Shown here: positions 1 through 5,439 of the stretch, piece by piece | How positions within the stretch are numbered: position 1 is the first letter of the stretch | Layout: every line of letters begins with the position of its first letter | NCBI GenBank assembly: GCA_938074585.1 | Contig: CALJEW010000353.1 | Coordinates: 1-5,439, forward strand | Reading direction: 5' to 3' | Length of the DNA stretch: 5,439 bases | Source of the DNA: an uncultured Rhodospirillales bacterium | Lineage (GTDB): Bacteria > Pseudomonadota > Alphaproteobacteria > Rhodospirillales > Casp-alpha2 | The notes under the pieces: model-generated | Told to the model about the DNA's origin: nothing | Database searches by the model: none | Seen by the model: the letters and a program-made list of their open reading frames with translations, nothing else | Position numbers and translations under genes: made by a program

Positions 1-2945
1 ACTCGTACCACATGAACGGCTTTGCTGTTAGTCCCTTCTGAAATTTGATGGCGACAACTTGTTCCATCTGCAACTATAATTGTTTGTTCATCAACCGCGC
101 TTACTGCTGGCAATAAACTTGCTTCAGCCATGCGTTTCGATACATCAAAATTCTCTTTCTCAAATCCAAACGCGCCCGCCATTCCACAACAACTGCCGTT
201 TAGCACCTCCACTTTCAAATTAGGAACTTGAGCTAAAATCGTCTCAACACTTCCCATCACAGCAAATGCTTTTTGATGGCAATGACCATGCAGCAAAGCT
301 TTTTTATGAGTCGTTGGTTTCAAGTTTAATTTTAGCCGGTTAGCCTCTAATTCGCGGGCCAAAAATTCTTCTATCAAAAAAGAGTTATCAGCTAAATCAT
401 TTGCTTCTTGACACGGTAACATCGATTTATATTCATCACGCAACGTTAATAAACATGAAGGTTCCAAACCAACGATAGGAATGCCTTTAGCAATATAAGG
501 TGCGAAACTTTTGATCACACGGCGGGCTTCTAATTTGGCTTCGTCAATCAAACCTGCCGCCAAAAACGTGCGCCCACAACACAAATCACGCTCGCCATCT
601 AAGGCTTCAGCAAACTTTACCTTGTAACCACCTTCCTTCAAAACCCGCAATGCGGCATGCAAATTTTCGGGATCAAAATACCGATTAAACGTATCCGCCC
701 ATAAGATTAAATCAGGCTGATCATCATCCATATTTTTTCCATTAAACGGATTGTTCGACCACACTGGTAACTTAACCTCGGCATTAAAACCAGCAATCCA
801 TTCACTTGCTTTTGCCATACCCCAAATTGTATCGCGCATATTTAACGCCCACCAAAACTTTGAAGCCATGGATGCGTATCGAGGCAAGTATGCAACCAAT
901 CGATCAAACAAACGAAGTCCATGCTGCTTTCTGTAATGGTATAAAAATTCAGTTTTCATTTTTGCCATATCAACACCGGTGGGGCATTCGCGCTTACATC
1001 CTTTGCACCCAACGCACAATTTCATGGTATCCATCATTTCTTTGCTCGTCAGAGCGTCTGGCCCAAGCTGTCCAGATAGTGCCAATCGCAATGTATTAGC
1101 CCTACCTCGCGTTACATCCTTTTCATTATCTGTTGCACGAAACGAAGGACACATAACAGCTGCATCGCGCTTACGGCACGCACCATTGTTATTACACATC
1201 TCGGTTGCATTCGCGAAGCTGCCCCACTCGGACCAGTCCAATCCCGTCTTCAAATCAATTTGTTCGTAACCGGGTTTAAAACGGAATAAAGAACGATCAT
1301 CCATTTTTGGCGGATCAACAATTTTACCGGGGTTCATTAATCCATCAGGATCGAAAGCCGTTTTAACATCTCTAAAAATTTCAACCATTCGAGATCCAAA
1401 CATTATTTCATGAAATTCAGAACGAACCAATCCATCACCATGTTCACCTGAGTGCGATCCTTTATACTCGCGCACCATTTCAAACGCGCGTTCAGCAATT
1501 TCACGCATTTGTTTGGCACCTAAATCTCCTTTTAAATTAACAATTGGACGAACATGCAAACACCCAACAGACGCGTGTGCATACCAAGTCCCTTCTGTAT
1601 TTTGTGCATGGAAAACTTCTGTTAAGCGTGCCGTAAAATCAGCTAAATCTTCTAATCGAACAGCGCAATCTTCGATAAAGGAAATCGGTTTTCCATCGCC
1701 TTTCATAGACATCATAATGTCGAGGCCAGATTTACGAACCTCCCAAACATCTTTTTGGAATGTCAGGTCAGTAGCTTCAACAACACCGCCTGGAAATCCT
1801 AAATCAGCCATTAATTCGACCAACCGTTTTAAATTTTCTTTTTGTTTATTACAATCATGACCGGCAAATTCAACAAGCAAAATAGCATCAGGCTTTCCAT
1901 TTACAAACGCTTCAACTGTTGCCTTAAAAATTGGAATTCCACGTGCTAGCTCGATCATATTTCGATCCACAAGTTCAACCGCAGCTGGTCCTAATTTTAC
2001 AATATGTTGAGTTGCATCCATAGCGGCATAGAACGTTGGGAAATGACATATTCCTAAAACCTTTTCATTAGGTAGGGGCTGTAGGTCCAATTGGATCTCA
2101 GTTGAAAATCCAAGCGTTCCTTCAGAGCCCACAAGTAAATGTGCAAGGTTTGGAAAGCCTTGTTTTCTATTTACAAGGGCGTTTCCCCAATCTCCTTTTG
2201 GTGCGCCATCTGGTAGCAACGCATCAACATTATATCCCCCCACACGGCGCATCACATCTGGGAATCCAGCGCGAATTTCATCACCTTCTTTGAGTCCCAT
2301 TTTTAAAAGTGTCTCAACTAATAGGCTTTGACTTTCATTTAATCCGGCTTGTGTTGTCCTGTCAGAAATTTCGCCGAAATGCATAGCACTACCATCCATT
2401 AAGAACGCATCAATGGCGCGGACATTATCACGCATAGTTCCGTAACGGATTGAACGTGCACCACAACTGTTATTGCCGGTCATGCCACCAATTGTTGCCC
2501 GGCTTGATGTAGACACATCAACGGGGAACCACAGGCCTTCACTTTTTACGGCTGCGTTCAAATGGTCAAGAACAATCCCCGGCTCGACCTTCACACTTTT
2601 AGAAACCGGATCAAAATCAATCAACTTATTCAAATGCGTTGAAACATCGATTACCAACGCTTCACCCACAGTCTGCCCACATTGCGATGTCCCACCACCC
2701 CGTGGCAAAATAGGGATTCCTTCATCACGGGCTATGTCGATGGCAATCTGGATATCTGATTTTGATTTAGGAACAACTACGCCAATAGGTTCAATTTGAT
2801 AAACGGAGGCATCAGTTGAATACCGACCCCTTGTAAAGGGATCAAACCTAACGTCGCCTTCAAGTTCACGGTTTAACCGCGATGCTAATGCGCTATCGCC
2901 AATTCGTGCAGTGTGTTTACCTTGAACATGGGACGGTGTGCTCAT
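1..2945 (-). CDS. Fused FAD-linked oxidase / Fe-S 2-hydroxyacid dehydrogenase (GlcD-GlcF / YdiJ-like), C-terminus cut by window edge
   Basis: This is a flavin and iron-sulfur dehydrogenase in which a GlcD-like flavoprotein half and a GlcF-like Fe-S half form one chain. At least 981 codons are open with no stop, and the last readable residues (AVHVVR) look like the usual family ending, so probably few residues are missing. The N-terminal FAD domain (about 40-280) shows PRGGGTS at 81-87, TIGGMTGNNSCG at 151-162 and GSEGTLG at 273-279. The FAD-oxidase C-terminal domain follows, with H464 in VGCLHVRP and HSGEHGDG at 499-506, then NPGK at 538-541. The Fe-S part has C584, C590 and C599-P, then a full CxxCxxCxxxCP at 644-655. 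Two cysteine-rich CCG modules follow (C789-C790, C831; C889, C919-C920). Family members pass electrons from D-2-hydroxyacids to the respiratory chain; E. coli YdiJ, of similar size, is reported as a D-2-hydroxyglutarate dehydrogenase. The substrate here is unknown. No signal peptide or membrane span was seen, so it is probably cytoplasmic or peripheral. The start is set by a strong Shine-Dalgarno site. Confidence 0.93.
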   Translation of the reverse strand, partial: MSTPSHVQGKHTARIGDSALASRLNRELEGDVRFDPFTRGRYSTDASVYQIEPIGVVVPKSKSDIQIAIDIARDEGIPILPRGGGTSQCGQTVGEALVIDVSTHLNKLIDFDPVSKSVKVEPGIVLDHLNAAVKSEGLWFPVDVSTSSRATIGGMTGNNSCGARSIRYGTMRDNVRAIDAFLMDGSAMHFGEISDRTTQAGLNESQSLLVETLLKMGLKEGDEIRAGFPDVMRRVGGYNVDALLPDGAPKGDWGNALVNRKQGFPNLAHLLVGSEGTLGFSTEIQLDLQPLPNEKVLGICHFPTFYAAMDATQHIVKLGPAAVELVDRNMIELARGIPIFKATVEAFVNGKPDAILLVEFAGHDCNKQKENLKRLVELMADLGFPGGVVEATDLTFQKDVWEVRKSGLDIMMSMKGDGKPISFIEDCAVRLEDLADFTARLTEVFHAQNTEGTWYAHASVGCLHVRPIVNLKGDLGAKQMREIAERAFEMVREYKGSHSGEHGDGLVRSEFHEIMFGSRMVEIFRDVKTAFDPDGLMNPGKIVDPPKMDDRSLFRFKPGYEQIDLKTGLDWSEWGSFANATEMCNNNGACRKRDAAVMCPSFRATDNEKDVTRGRANTLRLALSGQLGPDALTSKEMMDTMKLCVGCKGCKRECPTGVDMAKMKTEFLYHYRKQHGLRLFDRLVAYLPRYASMASKFWWALNMRDTIWGMAKASEWIAGFNAEVKLPVWSNNPFNGKNMDDDQPDLILWADTFNRYFDPENLHAALRVLKEGGYKVKFAEALDGERDLCCGRTFLAAGLIDEAKLEARRVIKSFAPYIAKGIPIVGLEPSCLLTLRDEYKSMLPCQEANDLADNSFLIEEFLARELEANRLKLNLKPTTHKKALLHGHCHQKAFAVMGSVETILAQVPNLKVEVLNGSCCGMAGAFGFEKENFDVSKRMAEASLLPAVSAVDEQTIIVADGTSCRHQISEGTNSKAVHVVR

Positions 2946-2952
2946 TATAAGA

Positions 2953-2959
2953 CTCCTCT
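2953..2959 (-). promoter_or_regulatory. Ribosome binding site of the dehydrogenase gene
   Basis: The minus strand reads AGAGGAG, seven bases before the ATG at 2945-2943. This is a near-perfect Shine-Dalgarno match at good spacing and decides the start codon of the dehydrogenase. Confidence 0.85.
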
Positions 2960-2976
2960 TTAAAAAACTCTCATAT

Positions 2977-3004
2977 ACTTTACTAAAATGAATTCATTTT
3001 ACAA
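2977..3004 (-). promoter_or_regulatory. Candidate sigma70-type promoter for the dehydrogenase gene
   Basis: On the minus strand, TTGTAA (3004-2999) could be the -35 element. TAAAGT (2982-2977) could be the -10, with a 16-base spacer. TATATG (2977-2972) is an alternative -10 but leaves a 21-base spacer. The element matches are only partial. The 16-bp palindrome at 2985-3000 fills the spacer, which fits a repressor site over the promoter. This is a visual prediction only. Confidence 0.4.
2985..3000. promoter_or_regulatory. Perfect 16-bp palindrome, candidate operator site 1
   Basis: AAAATGAATTCATTTT is its own reverse complement over all 16 bases. Its 10-bp core ATGAATTCAT (2988-2997) recurs exactly at 3118-3127, and the core ends 42 bases before the dehydrogenase start codon. 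A perfect dyad shared by two divergent promoters is typical of a dimeric helix-turn-helix regulator site (for example GntR, MarR or TetR type). The regulator is not encoded in this window and its family cannot be named from the site. Confidence 0.5.
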
Positions 3005-3101
3005 GTTTTTCCAATGATATTTGTAAAGATACGCACTATTTGACAGTTTTTTTGTTTGATATTAGCTACTTACAACAAAAATAGGTATATTCATAAAACA
3101 G

Positions 3102-3130
3102 TTGCAGATTCCAGATAATGAATTCATAAT
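3102..3130 (+). promoter_or_regulatory. Candidate sigma70-type promoter for the aminotransferase-crotonase operon
   Basis: TTGCAG (3102-3107) and CATAAT (3125-3130) are separated by exactly 17 bases. The -10 element matches the consensus at five of six positions and the -35 at three. TATACT at 3130-3135 is an alternative -10 without a matching -35. A predicted start a few bases downstream would leave a leader of roughly 30 bases before the ATG at 3171. The palindrome at 3118-3127 overlaps the spacer and the -10 element. Confidence 0.42.
3118..3127. promoter_or_regulatory. 10-bp palindrome ATGAATTCAT, candidate operator site 2
   Basis: This is an exact copy of the core of the palindrome at 2985-3000. 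It ends 43 bases before the aminotransferase start codon, nearly mirroring the 42-base distance of site 1 from the opposite start. The centres of the two sites lie 130 bases apart, compatible with either independent repression of two promoters or looping between them. Outside the 10-bp core the dyad breaks (A on both sides), so this copy may bind more weakly than site 1. Confidence 0.48.
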
Positions 3131-3156
3131 ATACTAAATATTTAATACTTTTTTTC

Positions 3157-3161
3157 AGGAG
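3157..3161 (+). promoter_or_regulatory. Ribosome binding site of the aminotransferase gene
   Basis: AGGAG lies nine bases before the ATG at 3171. It is a good Shine-Dalgarno match and supports this start codon, which also gives the N-terminus expected for the family (substrate-site PGPSNVP motif at residues 13-19). Confidence 0.85.
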
Positions 3162-3170
3162 ATAACTCAT

Positions 3171-4340
3171 ATGCCATTCACAAGTGGTCGCCATTTTTTA
3201 CAAATTCCCGGCCCTAGCAATGTTCCAGATCGAGTATTGCGCGCTATTGATAATCCAACCATGGACCATCGCGGGCCTGATTTTGGTATTTTCTCGAAAG
3301 GTGTTTTGCAAGACATCAAAAAGATCTTCAAAACCGAGAGTGACGTCATTATTTACCCTGCATCAGGAACAGGAGCGTGGGAAGCCGCATTGGTGAATAC
3401 GTTGTCACCAGGAGATAAAGTGCTCATGGCAGAAACCGGTGAATTTGCAACCTTATGGAATAATCTCGCTATTAAATTAGGTTTTGAACCCGACTTTATT
3501 GAAGGTGATTGGCGTCGAGGTGCTCCAGCCGATTTAATTGAAGCTAGATTAGCTGAAGATAAAAATCATGAAATTAAAGCTGTATGTGTTGTTCATAATG
3601 AAACATCTACCGGTGTTGTTTCCAACGTTCACAATGTACGCAAGGCTTTGGATGCCGCTAACCACCCGGCGCTTTTGTTTGCCGACTGCATTTCATCCCT
3701 GGGCTCTGTCGAATTTAAACATGATGCGTGGCAAGTCGATGTCACTATCAGCTGCTCACAAAAAGGTTTGATGTTGCCACCAGGTCTTAGCTTCAATGCC
3801 ATCAGTAAAAAAGCCTTGGCTGCATCGGAAAAAAACACATACAAACGATCCTATTGGGATTGGCAACCGATGATTACAAACAATGCAACGGGCTACTATC
3901 CGTACACACCGTCAACAAACCTTTTATACGGTTTACGCGAAGCTTTAGATATGCTGCTAGAAGAAGGGTTGGACAACGTATTCAAGCGTCATGATCGTTA
4001 TGCAGAAGCCACACGCCGCGCGGTTCAAGCTTGGGGTTTAGAAGTTTTGTGCCAAAATCCTGATGAATACTCGAGCGTCTTAACGGCTGTTCTTGTTCCT
4101 GAAGGGCACGATGCAGATAACTTACGCCATATTATTTTAGATAAATTCGATATGTCCTTAGGCACGGGATTAGGAAAAGTTAAAGGCAAAGTTTTTCGGA
4201 TCGGGCACTTGGGTGACTTCAATGACTTAACCTTAATGGGTACCTTGTCTGGAGTTGAGATGGGGTTGTCACTGGCTGATATCCCCCACCAAAAAGGCGG
4301 CACGGCACAAGCAATGTCATACTTAGCTGGAAACGAATAA
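3171..4340 (+). CDS. Serine-glyoxylate-type aminotransferase, class V, PLP-dependent (SgaA/AGT-like)
   Basis: This 389-residue protein is a complete fold-type I, class V aminotransferase of the alanine/serine-glyoxylate group, whose members are usually about 380-410 residues. Family members move an amino group from serine (or alanine or aspartate) to glyoxylate, giving glycine and a 2-oxoacid such as hydroxypyruvate. Visible landmarks are PGPSNVP (13-19), MDHRGPDF (31-38), the cofactor-phosphate loop ASGTGAWE (64-71), HNETSTGV (142-149), the PLP-ring aspartate D172 in FADCISS, the Schiff-base lysine K198 in SCSQKGLM, and the substrate-carboxylate arginine R343 in FRIGHLGD. All key positions are intact. 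No signal peptide was seen, so it is cytoplasmic. It is the first gene of a two-gene operon with the crotonase. Alternatives within the family are alanine-glyoxylate aminotransferase or the aspartate-glyoxylate enzyme BhcA of the beta-hydroxyaspartate cycle; no other bhc gene is visible here. The family call is firm, the amino donor is not. Confidence 0.93.
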   Translation: MPFTSGRHFLQIPGPSNVPDRVLRAIDNPTMDHRGPDFGIFSKGVLQDIKKIFKTESDVIIYPASGTGAWEAALVNTLSPGDKVLMAETGEFATLWNNLAIKLGFEPDFIEGDWRRGAPADLIEARLAEDKNHEIKAVCVVHNETSTGVVSNVHNVRKALDAANHPALLFADCISSLGSVEFKHDAWQVDVTISCSQKGLMLPPGLSFNAISKKALAASEKNTYKRSYWDWQPMITNNATGYYPYTPSTNLLYGLREALDMLLEEGLDNVFKRHDRYAEATRRAVQAWGLEVLCQNPDEYSSVLTAVLVPEGHDADNLRHIILDKFDMSLGTGLGKVKGKVFRIGHLGDFNDLTLMGTLSGVEMGLSLADIPHQKGGTAQAMSYLAGNE

Positions 4341-4342
4341 TG
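4338..4342 (+). other. Stop-start overlap TAATG between aminotransferase and crotonase genes
   Basis: The TAA stop of the aminotransferase (4338-4340) shares its last A with the ATG of the crotonase (4340-4342). Only a weak purine stretch (GGAAA, 4329-4333) precedes the second start. This arrangement points to translational coupling by terminating ribosomes, so the two proteins are probably made from one message in linked amounts. Confidence 0.8.
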
Positions 4343-5131
4343 GAGAACCCGGAACCCGACGCCTTACTACAATCGCGTGAGGATAACATTGTAACAATCA
4401 CGTTGAACCGGCCCCACAAATTAAACGCTATGACAAAATCCATGTGGGGTGATTTGGGCACTAAATTTCAAGCCTTAAATGCAGATGATACGGTGCGGTG
4501 TATTGTTTTGCGCGGTGCTGGAGATAGGGCCTTTAGTCCGGGTAATGATATTTCAGAGTTTGAGAATGATCGTTCGAACTCGTATCAAGCCGAGGCTTAT
4601 GGCGAGTTGATGCATGGCACAGTCGATGTCATCAGAAAGTGCCCCCATCCGCGCGTTGCGATGATCAAGGGAATTTGTGTTGGTGGTGGGCTTGAGATTG
4701 CGGGTCTTTGCGACATTCGAATTTGTGGAACATCAAGCCGTTTCGGCGTCCCCATATCGAAACTTGGATTGGTCATGGCATATGCCGAAATATCAGCTTT
4801 ATCTGATTTGGTTGGCCCCAGCATTGCTTATGAAATTTTAATTGAAGGACGTGTTTTTGATGCACAGGAAGCCTTTCAAAAAGGCTTAGTTAGCCGCATC
4901 GTTGCAGATGATCAAGTTGAAACCGAAGCCCTAGAAACTGCAAACCGAATTGTTGAAGGTGCGCCTTTGGTTCATCGTTGGCATCGCAAGTTTTTAGAAC
5001 GTTTAAAGAACCCAACTCCGATTAGTGTTGAAGAAAACCGAGAAGGTTTTTCTTGCTACGATACGGATGATTTTGCTGAAGGCTACAAAGCATTCCTGGA
5101 CAAACGAAAACCAGAATTTAAAGGAAAGTAA
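4340..5131 (+). CDS. Enoyl-CoA hydratase/isomerase (crotonase) family protein with altered catalytic site
   Basis: This 263-residue protein has the normal length of the crotonase family, whose members bind acyl-CoA thioesters and stabilise an enolate in an oxyanion hole. The NRPHKLNAM motif is at 23-31. The first oxyanion segment AFSPGNDI is at 64-71, with N69 at the position of rat hydratase A98. The second is GICVGGGLEIAG at 111-122, with G116 at the position of G141. E119 aligns with catalytic E144 of rat mitochondrial hydratase. Twenty residues later, where hydratases carry the second glutamate (E164, in a PE motif), this protein has I139 in FGVPISKLG, and the following GxGGTQRL segment is replaced by LVMAYAEISALSDLVG. 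Family membership is clear, but a standard hydratase reaction is doubtful; an isomerase, hydrolase, lyase or decarboxylase role is possible. It overlaps the aminotransferase gene by one base. A CoA ester derived from glyoxylate or hydroxypyruvate chemistry is a guess only. Confidence 0.9.
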   Translation: MENPEPDALLQSREDNIVTITLNRPHKLNAMTKSMWGDLGTKFQALNADDTVRCIVLRGAGDRAFSPGNDISEFENDRSNSYQAEAYGELMHGTVDVIRKCPHPRVAMIKGICVGGGLEIAGLCDIRICGTSSRFGVPISKLGLVMAYAEISALSDLVGPSIAYEILIEGRVFDAQEAFQKGLVSRIVADDQVETEALETANRIVEGAPLVHRWHRKFLERLKNPTPISVEENREGFSCYDTDDFAEGYKAFLDKRKPEFKGK

Positions 5132-5135
5132 TTTC

Positions 5136-5166
5136 GAATTCTAGATAACCGGCACATCTAAAATTC
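5136..5166. terminator. Imperfect hairpin just after the crotonase stop, terminator-like without a T-tract
   Basis: GAATTCTAGAT (5136-5146) pairs with ATCTAAAATTC (5156-5166) at 10 of 11 positions, with one C-A mismatch and a nine-base loop. It begins five bases after the crotonase gene ends. The stem is AT-rich and no run of T follows directly, so it may protect the mRNA 3' end or act together with the next small stem rather than be a classical terminator. Confidence 0.35.
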
Positions 5167-5167
5167 A

Positions 5168-5192
5168 TGCGGAAACTGCAATCGTTTTGTTT
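5168..5192 (+). terminator. Small stem-loop followed by a T-rich tract, possible weak intrinsic terminator
   Basis: TGCGG (5168-5172) pairs with CTGCA (5176-5180), including one G-T wobble, around an AAA loop. A T-rich stretch ATCGTTTTGTTT (5181-5192) follows on the plus strand. The stem is short for an intrinsic terminator. Its place downstream of the operon, right after the longer hairpin, is the main argument for it. Confidence 0.35.
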
Positions 5193-5203
5193 ACAGGTTT
5201 GAT

Positions 5204-5439
5204 TTAGTGTTCTACTTGCCACTTTTTTACAACAATGTCACACTTCTGTAACAATCCAATAATTTCATATTCATATAAACGAAAAAAAATTGTATGCCAA
5301 ATATTTACCGCCAAGACGGACAGCTGAAACAGATCAATCAGAGACAAAACCGTATTAACACCTCTAATACGAAGATAATATCCCTTGGCTTCAGACATAA
5401 ATGGGGCCGAAAATAAACTTCGTGCTTCCAGTGTCTGAT
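5204..5439 (-). CDS. Doubtful partial open frame entering from the right edge, unrecognised
   Basis: The minus strand is open from the window edge to a TAA at 5206-5204, giving 77 full codons without a stop. An in-frame ATG at 5398 would give 64 residues but has no clear Shine-Dalgarno site. If real, the frame is more likely the C-terminal end of a gene starting beyond 5439, convergent with the crotonase operon. The part nearest the edge (QTLEARSLFSAP, then SEAKGYYLRIRG) is soluble-protein-like, and a hydrophobic stretch (VLSLIDLFQLSVLAVNIW) follows. I recognise no family, and the AT-rich composition makes chance openness plausible. Apart from the two hairpins described, I see nothing else in the 308 bases after the crotonase gene. 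Confidence 0.2.
   Translation of the reverse strand, partial: QTLEARSLFSAPFMSEAKGYYLRIRGVNTVLSLIDLFQLSVLAVNIWHTIFFRLYEYEIIGLLQKCDIVVKKWQVEH

Noticed and set aside
584..1016. Possible damage to the dehydrogenase because its first Fe-S cysteine set (C584, C590, C599; about 1147-1196) lacks the CxxCxxC pattern
   Set aside because: The reading frame is intact, and a C-x5-C ... MCP pattern is, as far as I recall, usual for the fused YdiJ-like branch rather than a mutation.
751..2799. Several plus-strand open frames of 61-115 codons
   Set aside because: They lie antisense to the dehydrogenase gene, whose frame is continuous and full of family motifs. They have no recognisable protein features and are shadows.
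3040..3065. Perfect TTGACA at 3040-3045 as a promoter -35 element
   Set aside because: The best -10-like hexamer downstream (TATTAG, 3060-3065) leaves only a 14-base spacer, and at 17 bases there is no good match. It may still be used by an unusual promoter but is weaker than the pair at 3102/3125.
3135..3144. Palindrome TAAATATTTA between the promoter and the ribosome binding site
   Set aside because: It contains only A and T in an AT-rich leader, so chance is a sufficient explanation, and it has no second copy.
3167..4824. Short open frames in other frames and on the minus strand across the aminotransferase and crotonase genes
   Set aside because: The plus-strand genes are complete, motif-rich and well spaced, so these overlapping frames are by-products of their codon content.

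Overview
This window comes from a moderately AT-rich bacterial genome. It carries densely packed metabolic genes with Shine-Dalgarno sites. The protein set (a fused FAD/Fe-S 2-hydroxyacid dehydrogenase, a serine-glyoxylate-type aminotransferase and a crotonase) would suit a proteobacterium, perhaps a low-GC marine alphaproteobacterium. That placement is an inference from gene content, and the sequence has no rRNA or other marker to prove it.

Layout. Positions 1-2945 (minus strand) encode nearly all of a large fused dehydrogenase, cut by the left edge close to its C-terminus. Positions 2946-3170 are an AT-rich divergent control region. It holds two copies of the same 10-bp palindrome, each about 42-43 bp from one of the two outward-facing start codons and each inside or overlapping a plausible promoter. 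Positions 3171-4340 (plus) encode a class V, PLP-dependent serine-glyoxylate-type aminotransferase. Its stop codon overlaps by one base the start of a crotonase-fold protein at 4340-5131. Positions 5132-5439 hold terminator-like hairpins and a doubtful minus-strand open frame that enters from the right edge.

How the genes may work together. The flavoprotein family oxidises 2-hydroxyacids (such as glycolate, lactate or 2-hydroxyglutarate) to 2-oxoacids. The aminotransferase family consumes glyoxylate and produces glycine while converting serine to hydroxypyruvate (or, in the BhcA branch, aspartate to oxaloacetate). The crotonase, coupled to the aminotransferase, would act on a CoA thioester. 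It keeps the oxyanion-hole motif and the first catalytic glutamate of enoyl-CoA hydratases, but has isoleucine at the second glutamate position, so a simple hydratase role is doubtful. The shared control region suggests a co-regulated module for 2-hydroxyacid/glyoxylate/amino-acid metabolism with a CoA branch. Substrates cannot be fixed from sequence alone.

I saw no tRNA, rRNA, CRISPR array, insertion sequence or phage-like gene.
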